Shown: one piece after another, positions 32,825-41,642 of the stretch
Layout: each line of letters begins with the position of its first letter
Numbering within the stretch: the stretch's first letter is position 1
Assembly (NCBI GenBank): GCA_023409535.1
Contig: JAEYGZ010000047.1
Location: forward strand, 1 to 64,000
Reading direction: 5' to 3'
DNA length: 64,000 nucleotides
Source: Bacillota bacterium
GTDB taxonomy: Bacteria > Bacillota > Clostridia > Lachnospirales > Lachnospiraceae
Made by a program: the position numbers and the translations under genes
Notes under the pieces: generated by a model
Seen by the model: the letters and a program-made list of their open reading frames with translations, nothing else
Database searches by the model: none
Told to the model about the DNA's origin: nothing

Positions 32825-33598
32825 ATGAACGAAAGTAATTCTGAAAAAGGAAAAAATATTCTTCTTAACAAATCATTAGACATACTTAGTTGCTTTACAA
32901 AAGACAGACCATGGCTTGGGGTTATTGAAATCAGCAAAATGTTGGATTTAAACAAAAGTAATGTACACAACATTCTTAAAACACTTGAGTCCTATGGTTA
33001 TGTTCAGCAGGATATTGTAACCAGTAAATATGCTCTTGGATATGAAATTTTAAAACGAAGCTATGCAGTTACCAGCACAATGACTCATTATGACAAAATT
33101 ATTCCGCATCTGCGTTTTTTGGCGGAACAAACAAAAGAGGTAGCTTACTATGCTATTCTTTACGATTACAATGTGTTGTATCTTGAACAGGTTACGGTGG
33201 CAAACACGCTTACGCTTCTTGCGTCACGTCCAATGGCAGGGCTTACCGCCCCACTTTATTGTACTTCCCTTGGAAAAGCGATGCTGGCTTTTATGCCGGA
33301 AGAGTACATTGAACAAGTGCTGAATATGCCGAGGATAGCATTTACTGACACAACAATCACAGACCGTGAAAAGTTGTATAAGGAATTAGTCCGTGTAAAA
33401 AATCTAGGTTATGCAGTTGATAATGCTGAGCACGACATTGGGATAAAGTGCGTTGGAGTACCGCTTTTAGATGCGAAACAAAATCTGGTTGGAGCAATTA
33501 GCTTAGTCGGGCTTGCAAGCCGCTATACGGATGAAGCAATTGCTAATTATGCGAAGATAATGATGGAACAAAGTTTTCAATTACGAAATAAACTGTAA
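32825..33598 (+). CDS. IclR-family transcriptional regulator
   Basis: A 257-residue regulator. The winged helix-turn-helix is at about 12-75 (WLGVIEISKMLDLNKSNVHNIL), followed by the IclR effector domain (MTHYDKIIPHLRFLAEQT through the C-terminal VGVPLLDAKQNLVGAISLVG). Related KdgR-type proteins sense 2-keto-3-deoxy sugar acids, which would fit the aldolase at 39159. The ATG at 32825 has GAGGTGA well placed; a GTG nine bases earlier overlaps that site. It begins a more AT-rich block running to about 40.1 kb. Confidence 0.85.
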   Translation: MNESNSEKGKNILLNKSLDILSCFTKDRPWLGVIEISKMLDLNKSNVHNILKTLESYGYVQQDIVTSKYALGYEILKRSYAVTSTMTHYDKIIPHLRFLAEQTKEVAYYAILYDYNVLYLEQVTVANTLTLLASRPMAGLTAPLYCTSLGKAMLAFMPEEYIEQVLNMPRIAFTDTTITDREKLYKELVRVKNLGYAVDNAEHDIGIKCVGVPLLDAKQNLVGAISLVGLASRYTDEAIANYAKIMMEQSFQLRNKL

Positions 33599-33630
33599 AT
33601 TATTTTAACTTTTTCTATATTTTTGAAATT

Positions 33631-33650
33631 GGCTATCATAGCCTTTTATT
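33631..33650 (+). terminator. Weak hairpin with T-rich tail after the IclR gene
   Basis: GGCTA, loop TCA, TAGCC, followed by TTTTATTTTT. The stem is only five pairs, so this is a weak terminator or, as a palindrome, a possible operator for the transporter genes that begin at 33704. Confidence 0.35.
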
Positions 33651-33703
33651 TTTGCACCCTTTTTTCAGAATAACATTATCTGTAAACAGCAACGGAGGTT
33701 AAA

Positions 33704-34600
33704 ATGAAAAAGAATAAGACTTTTCAAAGGATGTATAATCAACGTGCTTTATATGCGCTGCTGCTTCTTCCGGTTATTTATTATATTATATTTTGCTATG
33801 TGCCAATGTATGGGCTTAATATCGCCTTTCGGAAAAACATTATATCCTATGACTGGATAGGCTTCGTTAATTTTAAGAAGTTCCTGACGGATCCGTATTT
33901 TATTAAAACATTACTTAAAAATACACTGATACTTAATTTTTATAACCTTCTTTTTGCATTTCCTGCTCCTATTATTTTAGCCCTGATGTTTAATGAGCTT
34001 CGTAACGCAAGATTTAAGCGTGTTATTCAATCTATCACTTATTTACCCCACTTTATTTCAACCGTTGTCATTTGCGGAATGGTCGTAACGTTTTTATCGA
34101 ATGATGGCTTCATTAATCAAATGATAGCATCCTTGGGAGGGACAAAAATACAGTTTCTTATGAAAGCTGAACTTTTCCGCCCGATTTATATCATTTCGGG
34201 TATTTGGCAAAATATTGGCTGGAGTTCGATCATTTATCTTGCGGCAATAAGCGGTGTAGACGAAGAGATGTACGAGGCTGCAACGATAGACGGTGCCGGA
34301 CGCTTTGGGAAAATGTTCTCCATAACACTTCCCAGTATCATGCCTACAATTTCTATCATGCTTATCATGGCGATTGGTGGAATGATGACTTCCGCTACAG
34401 AGAAAATTTTGCTGCTCTACAATGGTGCAACCTACCAAACCGCCGATGTTATTTCCACATATGTATACAGACGCGGTATGCAGAGCGCCGACTACGGATA
34501 TGCTTCCGCAGTCGGGATGTTCCAGTCAGTCATAGGACTTATCATGCTTTTCTATGCAAATAAAATAAGCGGAAAAGTAAGTGAAAATAGCTTGTGGTAA
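33704..34600 (+). CDS. Sugar ABC transporter permease (LplB/YteP type)
   Basis: A 298-residue, six-helix permease of the LplB/YteP group of carbohydrate uptake transporters (CUT1). The family signature YVPMYGLNIAFRKN is near residue 33, and the EAA loop that contacts the ATPase reads EAATIDGAGRFGKMFSITLP (about 194-213). It pairs with the permease at 34617 and the lipoprotein at 35580. No ATPase gene is present, so a shared MsmK/UgpC-type ATPase elsewhere is implied. AACGGAGG precedes the ATG. Confidence 0.9.
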   Translation: MKKNKTFQRMYNQRALYALLLLPVIYYIIFCYVPMYGLNIAFRKNIISYDWIGFVNFKKFLTDPYFIKTLLKNTLILNFYNLLFAFPAPIILALMFNELRNARFKRVIQSITYLPHFISTVVICGMVVTFLSNDGFINQMIASLGGTKIQFLMKAELFRPIYIISGIWQNIGWSSIIYLAAISGVDEEMYEAATIDGAGRFGKMFSITLPSIMPTISIMLIMAIGGMMTSATEKILLLYNGATYQTADVISTYVYRRGMQSADYGYASAVGMFQSVIGLIMLFYANKISGKVSENSLW

Positions 34601-34616
34601 AGGAGGGGAAGTGAGT

Positions 34617-35504
34617 ATGAAAAGAAAAATAAAAGAGAGCTTCGGTTCAAGAGCATTTGATGCTGTCAATGTAGTAATCATGATTTTACTGGCAATTGTT
34701 ACCCTTTATCCATTTTACCATATAGCAATAACCTCAATCTCAGATGGTAAAGCGGTTATGAGAGGAGCAGTTAATCTTTTTCCTGTTGATATCACCTTTG
34801 CTTCCTATAGGGCGGTTTTAAAGGATCCTAATATTGGACGGAGCTATATAAACACCATATTATATACCTCATTGGGAACTCTTATAAACCTGGTAATGAC
34901 TTTCCTTTGTGCCTATCCTCTTTCCAGACCTAACCTGGTGGGAAAAAAATATCTAATGGCATTCTGTTTGTTTACAATGTATTTCTCTGGAGGAATGATT
35001 CCTACTTTTCTTATTGTAAACAACCTTGGTATGGTCGATACGATTTGGGCGATGATAATACCTGGCGCAATTTCGACCTATAATATGATTGTTACGAGAT
35101 CTTTTTTCCAGGGGTTGCCCGAGGCACTGCACGAATCTGCAAACCTGGATGGAGCGAGTGAGTTAAAAATACTGTATCATATTTATTTACCGTTATCCCG
35201 TCCGATTGTTGCTACGATGGCACTTTTTTATGCAGTCGGACACTGGAATTCGTATATGAGCGCACTTTTATATTTAAATAAAAAGGAACTATTTCCTTTG
35301 CAATCAATTTTAAGGAACATGGTAATTCAGGGTAATATGTCCGGTGCTACCATGGAGGCCGGAAGCGGAAGCGACTTTGCCATCATAGATACTACGATCA
35401 AATATGCAGTAATAATGGTTTGTACACTTCCGATTATAGCCGTCTATCCATTTATCCAAAAATATTTTGTGAAAGGCGTGCTGGTGGGCTCGATCAAGGG
35501 ATAG
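34617..35504 (+). CDS. Sugar ABC transporter permease (LplC/YtcP type)
   Basis: A 295-residue CUT1 permease of the LplC/YtcP group; the EAA loop reads ESANLDGASELKILYHIYLP, and the family C-terminus QKYFVKGVLVGSIKG is intact. The ATG at 34617 follows AGGAGGGGAA. A longer open frame back to 34581 overlaps the previous gene and lacks a ribosome site. Partner of the upstream permease. Confidence 0.9.
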   Translation: MKRKIKESFGSRAFDAVNVVIMILLAIVTLYPFYHIAITSISDGKAVMRGAVNLFPVDITFASYRAVLKDPNIGRSYINTILYTSLGTLINLVMTFLCAYPLSRPNLVGKKYLMAFCLFTMYFSGGMIPTFLIVNNLGMVDTIWAMIIPGAISTYNMIVTRSFFQGLPEALHESANLDGASELKILYHIYLPLSRPIVATMALFYAVGHWNSYMSALLYLNKKELFPLQSILRNMVIQGNMSGATMEAGSGSDFAIIDTTIKYAVIMVCTLPIIAVYPFIQKYFVKGVLVGSIKG

Positions 35505-35579
35505 GTGCACCTGGAAAAGAGCATTGAAATGTTAGATTTAAAAATTGCCGTATTAACGGCTAATATAAAGGAGGTCATT

Positions 35580-37169
35580 ATGAAACGTTACAAAACATTT
35601 TTAAGTATTTCTATGGTGGTATTTGTAGTCGCTGGTATGATGTCAGGCTGTACCTCTCAAAGGGAATCCACTTCAAGCCCCAGTCCGACCGCAGGAGCGC
35701 AAACACAACAATCGACAGAAGAAACTACACACAAATTAATTACCGACGAAGATGTCACAATTCGCCTGGTCAGATCTGATAATCCGGCACAGCCTATGAC
35801 GCTGGATAATATCGGTATTCAGGAAATTTATAAGCGCACCGGTGTAAAGCTTGAGGTTGAAACAATACCTGGAGCGGATTTTGCAGAAAAACAAAAAGTT
35901 ATGGTTTCTACAGGCAATATGCCCGATATTCTTTATGATACTTATAATGTGTCGGATTTTGCAGGAAGCGGCGTTTTTGCATGCATCAGTGATTATTTTG
36001 ATATTATGCCGAATTTTAAGGCCCTTTGGGATGCTAACCCTGACTTAAAGAAAATTAATATTGATGGCAAGCTTTATCAGGTGCCTGTTTTAGGCAGATA
36101 CATATATCGCTTTGGACGATCGCCGATGATTCGTGAGGACTTACTGGTTGAAACCGGTTTGGAGGCTCCTAAGACGTTTGATGATCTGTACACGGTTTTG
36201 AAAGCAATCAAAGAGAAGCATCCGGATACGTATCCGTTGGCCAACAGAAATGGTACGGAAAATCTCTTTACATGTTTTGGATATTCGTTTGGAAGCGGCA
36301 ATAATATGTACTTTGATCCGCTTGCTGGCGGCGGAAAATATCTGTATGCCCAGGCACACGATGAATTTATCCCCATGCTTGAATATCTCCATAAGCTTTA
36401 TGCTGAAGGCTTGTTAGATCCCGACTATGCAGTTGCGTCCAGCAGTCAGTGGCAGGAAAAGCTTGCGGCAGGACGTTCGTCCTTCTTCTTCGATAATCCG
36501 TCCTTTGCTGTAAACTTTAATAAAGCGTTAGCAGAGACTGATACAAATGCACTCTTTGGACCTATGGAAATTCCGGCCACCTCTTCAGGGCTACAGAGAG
36601 GCTTGTTCTACTCGAAGGATGATATGGGAGCAACAACAGTCAATGCAAAGTCTGAAAACCTGGAAGTTGCATTAAAACTTATCGATTACTTATATTCTGA
36701 CGAAGGCTGTGATTTAACCAATTTTGGCATAGAAGGGCAGCAATATGATAAAAGCGGTGATAATTACACTTTGAAGGAGGAAGTTATAAATCAATACATG
36801 ACGCAAACTGATCCTCTTCGTGCATTCTATGGCTCTATCGGGGGCGGAAAATTAGGTCTTGCAAGATATATCGATGAACGCGCGCAAGATGCATTTTTTG
36901 ACGAGCAAACCAAGAGTTGGTATAATACATGGAGCACGTGGAACTTCATGGATGAAATGGTTATTGATCCTCCATTTACGGCAGAGGAGGCTGAAACACT
37001 TAAAGACATGCGTACAAATATTACTACGATTTTAGCAGCGGAATACGATAATTTCATTATCGGAACACGCCCGACCAGCGAATGGAAACAAGTACAGCAA
37101 CAAATTATCGAAGCCGGTGCACTTGAAATGGAACAAATTTATGCGGATGCCCTTGCAAGAGTAAAATAA
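35580..37169 (+). CDS. Extracellular sugar-binding lipoprotein
   Basis: A 529-residue solute-binding protein of the large LplA/YtcQ type. Signal peptide with lipobox MSGC (Cys24), then a Ser/Thr/Pro/Gln spacer, then the periplasmic-binding fold (NMPDILYDTYNV, WQEKLAAGRSSFFFDNPSF). It captures an oligosaccharide for the two permeases. AAGGAGG precedes the ATG at 35580. The frame is open upstream to 35505, but that part is the gap after the permease gene. Confidence 0.9.
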   Translation: MKRYKTFLSISMVVFVVAGMMSGCTSQRESTSSPSPTAGAQTQQSTEETTHKLITDEDVTIRLVRSDNPAQPMTLDNIGIQEIYKRTGVKLEVETIPGADFAEKQKVMVSTGNMPDILYDTYNVSDFAGSGVFACISDYFDIMPNFKALWDANPDLKKINIDGKLYQVPVLGRYIYRFGRSPMIREDLLVETGLEAPKTFDDLYTVLKAIKEKHPDTYPLANRNGTENLFTCFGYSFGSGNNMYFDPLAGGGKYLYAQAHDEFIPMLEYLHKLYAEGLLDPDYAVASSSQWQEKLAAGRSSFFFDNPSFAVNFNKALAETDTNALFGPMEIPATSSGLQRGLFYSKDDMGATTVNAKSENLEVALKLIDYLYSDEGCDLTNFGIEGQQYDKSGDNYTLKEEVINQYMTQTDPLRAFYGSIGGGKLGLARYIDERAQDAFFDEQTKSWYNTWSTWNFMDEMVIDPPFTAEEAETLKDMRTNITTILAAEYDNFIIGTRPTSEWKQVQQQIIEAGALEMEQIYADALARVK

Positions 37170-37195
37170 GCAAAATTAAATCTAGCTGTAATTCA

Positions 37196-37229
37196 CTGTG
37201 CCAGACGCCATTTTTTAGGCCTGGCACAG
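37196..37229 (+). terminator. Hairpin after the binding-protein gene
   Basis: CTGTGCCAG (37196-37204) pairs with CTGGCACAG (37221-37229), with a further GCC/GGC step and T residues in the loop. Only a short T-rich tail follows, so it may be a partial terminator or an mRNA-stabilising hairpin that raises binding-protein expression over the enzyme genes. Confidence 0.55.
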
Positions 37230-37287
37230 GCTTTGTAGCGAAAAAGACTAAGGATAACTATGTATTTTGTGAAATGAGGAATTGTTT

Positions 37288-39162
37288 ATGGTTAACCCAA
37301 TTGATAATGAATATATACGTTATATCGGTAGTGAGGTTCCCTATTCAGCGCAGCATGACGGAATGCTGCGCCCTGTCGTCGGTGTTCACAATATTCAGGT
37401 TTTTCGTGCGAACAGGGGAAACCCAAACGCTAATGGCGGCTTTAGCAATACGTACAACCATGCACCGAATATAATTTATTGGAACGACTGTTTTTATCTT
37501 TCCTGGCTTTCAAACCCAATCAGCGAGCATATCGGGAAAAGCCAGACTGTTTTATCTACTTCAAAAAACGGGGAGAACTGGAGTAAACCTATTGTACTTT
37601 TCCCGCCTTATCCGCTTGATTTATCCGTAGATAATGGGAATAGGCAGGATTTGTATGTAGAAAATGAAGCTTATGCCTGTATGCATCAACGTATGGGTTT
37701 TTATAAAGCACCGGACGGGCGGCTTTTATGTGTGGGATATTACGGACTATCGGCAGAGGTATCAGTTCTTCCGTGCTCGGGAAATGGGATAGGACGAGTT
37801 GTACGCGAACTATACAAGGACGGTTCTTTTTCGGATATCTATTTTCTTATCATGAATAAGACATGTGGATATAATGAAAAAAATGCTTTATTCCCGATGT
37901 ACACGACTTCTGGAGATGCCGGTTTCATCTCTGCGTGTGAAGCGTTACTTGGAGATAAACTCATTATGCTTCAAATGTGGGAAGAAAATCGGGACTGTGA
38001 GGAGGATTATTTTTCAATACGCGGCGCTGGGGAGGCCTTTAATTATTATAAACTGAATGATGAAACGATTATCGGGCTATGGAAGCATTCTCGTGTTTCA
38101 AAGAGCTTGGACGGAGGCAAGACCTGGCTTCCTGTTATGAGCTGTCCATCTCTTGTCATGTCCGGCGGAAAGATTTGGGGTGAAAGAACCTCTGACGGAC
38201 GCTATGCACTTGCATATAACCCTGTATCTGACTCGTGCCACCGTTGGCCGCTGGCGGTCATCACCTCTGAGGATGGGATAAACTTTTCAGATATGCTATG
38301 CGTGCATGGTGAAGTTCCGCTGCAACGATATTACGGTTTTTGGCGTGACTACGGACCGAACTATGTTCGCGGACTGGAAGGTGAAACAAGTACGCCGGAC
38401 GGCGGTATGTGGCTCACCTATTCCATGAACAAGGAGGATATATGGGTCAGCTATGTGCCGGTACCGATAACTGGGGTGGTTTCAGACTACTTTAAGGATG
38501 ACTTCAGCGGACTTGCTCCTCATACAATGATTCCAAATTGGAATATTTACAGTCCCATGTGGGCGGAGGTTTCGCTTGAAGCACATCCTACCTCAATAAA
38601 TCCTGAAAAGATGGCTTTGCGTTTAAGAAGCCGGAACCCATATGATTACGCAAAAGCTGTTCGTGTTTTTCCCAAAAGCGAAAAAGTAACTTTGGAATTT
38701 GAAATAGAGGCAAGACAAAATTATTTTGGAAAAATGGAAATTGATGTTTGCGATGAAAGAGGACTTGCTGTGTTTCGAGTTATTTTAGATACAGACAGAA
38801 CCGTTAAGTTAAAACATGGGAATGGCTTTACACCTGTTATGTTGTATGATTGGACAATGACCGTAAAACTTACGCTTGACTGCTATAAAAAGACAGCTAC
38901 CGCCGAGCTTTATAACGGACTGAAAGATTCATCTTCTGCTGACAAGAAGCCAATAAAAATAAAAGACCTGCGCTTTTTTGGTAATGCGCCTTCAGTTGAA
39001 AGGATTGAATTCCGTACAGGAGAGAAACGCAGACTCCCTCTTTACGATTATGATGTGGAATTTGCGCCGCCGAACGATCTTCCAAATTCAGAAGAACCTC
39101 TTACACAGGAAGCAGTTTACTATATTCACAGCCTTAGTGCTCATAAGGAGATGCTATTTTGA
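37288..39162 (+). CDS. Sialidase-like beta-propeller enzyme (cytoplasmic)
   Basis: A 624-residue protein without a signal peptide. The first 400 residues look like a sialidase-type propeller with three Asp-box-like turns: STSKNGENW (about 90-98), SKSLDGGKTW (271-280) and ITSEDGINF (325-333). An NHAP motif is at about 57-60. The last 200 residues resemble a concanavalin-like beta-sandwich. I infer a glycosidase or lyase acting on an imported oligosaccharide; it could be an exo-sialidase relative or one of the propeller lyases. The activity is unproven. GAGGA precedes the ATG at 37288. The next gene overlaps its stop. Confidence 0.65.
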   Translation: MVNPIDNEYIRYIGSEVPYSAQHDGMLRPVVGVHNIQVFRANRGNPNANGGFSNTYNHAPNIIYWNDCFYLSWLSNPISEHIGKSQTVLSTSKNGENWSKPIVLFPPYPLDLSVDNGNRQDLYVENEAYACMHQRMGFYKAPDGRLLCVGYYGLSAEVSVLPCSGNGIGRVVRELYKDGSFSDIYFLIMNKTCGYNEKNALFPMYTTSGDAGFISACEALLGDKLIMLQMWEENRDCEEDYFSIRGAGEAFNYYKLNDETIIGLWKHSRVSKSLDGGKTWLPVMSCPSLVMSGGKIWGERTSDGRYALAYNPVSDSCHRWPLAVITSEDGINFSDMLCVHGEVPLQRYYGFWRDYGPNYVRGLEGETSTPDGGMWLTYSMNKEDIWVSYVPVPITGVVSDYFKDDFSGLAPHTMIPNWNIYSPMWAEVSLEAHPTSINPEKMALRLRSRNPYDYAKAVRVFPKSEKVTLEFEIEARQNYFGKMEIDVCDERGLAVFRVILDTDRTVKLKHGNGFTPVMLYDWTMTVKLTLDCYKKTATAELYNGLKDSSSADKKPIKIKDLRFFGNAPSVERIEFRTGEKRRLPLYDYDVEFAPPNDLPNSEEPLTQEAVYYIHSLSAHKEMLF

Positions 39163-40082
39163 ATCATAATGTGCAAGGAATTGTTGTGCCGATACTGACC
39201 CCATTGAACAAGGATGAAACGCTTTGTTTAGAAGCACTTTCCCCATTGATATCACACATAATTGAAGGAGGGGCGGATGGAATTTTTCAAGTAAGCACCA
39301 CAGGTGAGTATGCAAGACTATCCCACGCAGAACGCCATATGTTGGCAGAGCATACAATGAAATATGCAAAAGGAAAAATTGCGACATATTTAGGTGTTAG
39401 TGATGCTTCAACAAAACAAGCCGTTTTCAATGCAAAAAAAATGGCTGAGTTATCACCGGATTATCTGGTTTGTTCTCTACCGTATTATTATCCTGTTAAA
39501 GATGATAGAGAAATTATTTCTTTTTTCGAGGAAATAGTCAATGCGACGCCGCTTCCGCTGGTTTTATATAATATACCCATTACATGTGGTGCTAGCATAA
39601 CGATTTCAGCGATAAAAGAGCTTATGAAAATTAAACAAATTGTTGGAATAAAAGATTCGAGCGGAGATCTTTCTTATTTTAAGCATCTTATAGAGCTTAA
39701 AGAGCTTCGCTCCGATTTTGCGGTTTTATCAGGCGATGAATCCACTATGTCACCTTGTGCGAGGCTTGGCTGTGATGGCTTTGTACCTTCCCTTGCAAAC
39801 GTATTTCCAAAGCTTTTTACAAAATATCAAAAATATATTTGGGAAGATAAATTTGAAAAAGCAGATGAAGTTTACGCACAAATTAAGAGAATGAACGAAT
39901 CAAATCTTTATTCAGGTTCCTGGATGTCAGCAATTGTATGGAGAAAAGAAGCACTTTATCAAATGGGGATCATACCGGCGCATATGACAAAACCGTATGT
40001 CGCTTTATCCGCAGAGGATAAGGTAAAAGTAAGCGTACATATTGCCACGTACAATAAACTTTTTTCAGAAAGATCGCAATAA
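39159..40082 (+). CDS. DHDPS/NAL-family class I aldolase
   Basis: A 307-residue TIM-barrel aldolase of the dihydrodipicolinate synthase/N-acetylneuraminate lyase family. The Schiff-base lysine is in GIKDSSGDL (Lys165) and the catalytic tyrosine in LYNIP (Tyr137); the carboxylate-binding motif is STTGEYARLS (about 46-55). Members split 2-keto-3-deoxy sugar acids or sialic acid to pyruvate. Next to a sialidase-like enzyme and an IclR regulator, a catabolic aldolase is much more likely than lysine synthesis. It starts at a TTG overlapping the preceding TGA, with AAGGAG eight bases ahead. Confidence 0.85.
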   Translation: MNHNVQGIVVPILTPLNKDETLCLEALSPLISHIIEGGADGIFQVSTTGEYARLSHAERHMLAEHTMKYAKGKIATYLGVSDASTKQAVFNAKKMAELSPDYLVCSLPYYYPVKDDREIISFFEEIVNATPLPLVLYNIPITCGASITISAIKELMKIKQIVGIKDSSGDLSYFKHLIELKELRSDFAVLSGDESTMSPCARLGCDGFVPSLANVFPKLFTKYQKYIWEDKFEKADEVYAQIKRMNESNLYSGSWMSAIVWRKEALYQMGIIPAHMTKPYVALSAEDKVKVSVHIATYNKLFSERSQ

Positions 40083-40090
40083 AGTAATCA

Positions 40091-40120
40091 GTGGTGCACT
40101 ACGGCATGTTAGTGCACCAC
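40091..40120. terminator. Perfect 11-bp hairpin between convergent genes
   Basis: GTGGTGCACTA (40091-40101) pairs with TAGTGCACCAC (40110-40120), loop of eight, between the aldolase gene and murG. There is no T-run, so termination may be inefficient or work in both directions by structure alone. Confidence 0.55.
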
Positions 40121-40141
40121 TTCGAGTATACGCTGCGTGAT

Positions 40142-41206
40142 TTATTTTGACGTATCTTTAATCAAATGAATAATCGTGTCAATCGAGTTATTTAAATTAC
40201 TCTTATTCATGGCACTGATATACTCCTGTCTTTTCTGCATTACACTGCTGATCGCTTCCAGAAGTGTGCTTAAGCTAAGGCTATCCTCCTTCAGCACATA
40301 GGAATAGCCCTGGCGCTCAAAGGATTCGGCGTTCAGGAGCTGGTCACCGCGGCTGGAGGCAGCAGGCAGCGGTATGAGTATATTAGGCTTACGAAGCGCC
40401 AAAATCTCACAGATAGCATTGGCTCCCGCCCGTGAGATCACAAGATCGGCTGCAGCAAAGAGGTCGCTTAACTCTGCATTAATATACTCGAATTGAACAT
40501 AGCCCTGGGTATCGGCAAGGCGTTCGTCCAGATTGCCCTTGCCGCACAGATGTACAATCTGATAATCCCGCAGCAGGGTCGGGAGCATCCCGCGGATAAT
40601 TTCGTTAATCGCTTTAGAGCCGGTACTCCCACCGACGATTAAAAGGATGGGCTTATTGGCAGAGAAGCCGCAGAAATCCAGGCCGCGAAGCTTATTGCCG
40701 GAGAACAGCTCCTTGCGGATTGGCGTACCTGTGAGGACAGCCTTCTCGGCAGGAAGATATTCCAGGGTTTCGGGAAAATTCACGCAAATCTTTGAGGCGG
40801 AGGGAAGCGCCAGTTTATTGGCCAGTCCGGGAGTCATATCGGATTCATGAATGATGACCGGTATTTTATGTTTTTTTGCGGCCATAACCACGGGAACGGT
40901 AACAAATCCGCCCTTGGAGAATACAATATCCGGCTTTATCGTCTTTAATAATCTTCCGGCTTCCAAATAACCTTTAATTACCTTGAAAGGATCTGTGAAA
41001 TTCTTTGGATCAAAGTATCTTCTTAATTTACCGGAGGATATGCCGTGGTAGGGTATGTTATATTCTTCAATCAGCTTTCGCTCGATTCCGTTATAGGAAC
41101 CAATGTATTCGATCTCATATCCTTCCTGCTTTAACTGTGGTAGTAAGGCGATACAGGGTGTAACATGGCCGGCTGTACCACCACCGGTTAAAACGATACG
41201 CTTCAT
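40142..41206 (-). CDS. murG: UDP-GlcNAc:lipid I GlcNAc transferase MurG
   Basis: A 354-residue GT28 glycosyltransferase that converts lipid I to lipid II on the inner membrane face. The N-terminal loop GGGTAGHVTP is intact (about residues 9-18), the C-terminal donor-binding region has LLIVGGSTGSKAINE, and SRAGANAICEILALRKPNILIPLP is the GT28 signature. The ATG at 41206 follows GGAGGTCC; an upstream in-frame start at 41221 overlaps that site. It is away from a division cell-wall cluster and starts two bases after a TSCPD gene. Confidence 0.95.
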   Translation of the reverse strand: MKRIVLTGGGTAGHVTPCIALLPQLKQEGYEIEYIGSYNGIERKLIEEYNIPYHGISSGKLRRYFDPKNFTDPFKVIKGYLEAGRLLKTIKPDIVFSKGGFVTVPVVMAAKKHKIPVIIHESDMTPGLANKLALPSASKICVNFPETLEYLPAEKAVLTGTPIRKELFSGNKLRGLDFCGFSANKPILLIVGGSTGSKAINEIIRGMLPTLLRDYQIVHLCGKGNLDERLADTQGYVQFEYINAELSDLFAAADLVISRAGANAICEILALRKPNILIPLPAASSRGDQLLNAESFERQGYSYVLKEDSLSLSTLLEAISSVMQKRQEYISAMNKSNLNNSIDTIIHLIKDTSK

Positions 41207-41208
41207 TT

Positions 41209-41454
41209 TTAGGACCTCCATTCCCTTAATGCCTTCGCTAGCTGGTCCGGACAGGAGGTCTGGCGATAGCCGCAGGTGACTCCTTCCAATCTTTGGATTA
41301 CATCATCAACCTTCATGCCTACAACCAGTTTGGAAATTCCGCTGGTATTACCGTTACAGCCCCCTACAAAGCTGAGCGCGGTTATGGTGTTTGTTTTTTC
41401 GTCTATTTCAAAACTGATCTCCTGGCTGCAGACGCCTTTTGTTTTATATTTCAT
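41209..41454 (-). CDS. TSCPD-domain protein (TIGR03905 type)
   Basis: An 81-residue protein ending with the name-giving motif TSCPDQLAKAL, with GGCNGNTSGISKLVVGM in the middle. Conserved cysteines suggest metal or redox chemistry; small TSCPD proteins of this kind have no settled function, and the domain also occurs at the end of class II ribonucleotide reductases. It is followed by murG with a two-base gap, so they are probably cotranscribed. AAAGGAC precedes the ATG. Confidence 0.8.
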   Translation of the reverse strand: MKYKTKGVCSQEISFEIDEKTNTITALSFVGGCNGNTSGISKLVVGMKVDDVIQRLEGVTCGYRQTSCPDQLAKALREWRS

Positions 41455-41577
41455 TTTCTTAAGTCCTTTCCATTACTGTGTTAACTAATTCAATGTATGA
41501 GTTAAAAAATTTACCGGCTACAGATAATCGAGTACATTGTATCTCAGACTAACATTTTTTGCAAATGAATTTTTTAG

Positions 41578-41606
41578 TTGTAATCAGCTGGAAAAAAGGC
41601 TACTAT
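41578..41606 (+). promoter_or_regulatory. Promoter of mtnN
   Basis: TTGTAA (41578-41583), a 17-base spacer and TACTAT (41601-41606), about 37 bases before the mtnN start. Confidence 0.5.
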
Positions 41607-41642
41607 TAAGAAAGTAACTATTAGTTGAACGGAGAAGGATCA

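Noticed and set aside
32590..40082. Prophage or integrated mobile element
   Set aside because: The block is AT-richer, but no integrase, transposase, attachment repeat or tRNA target is visible.
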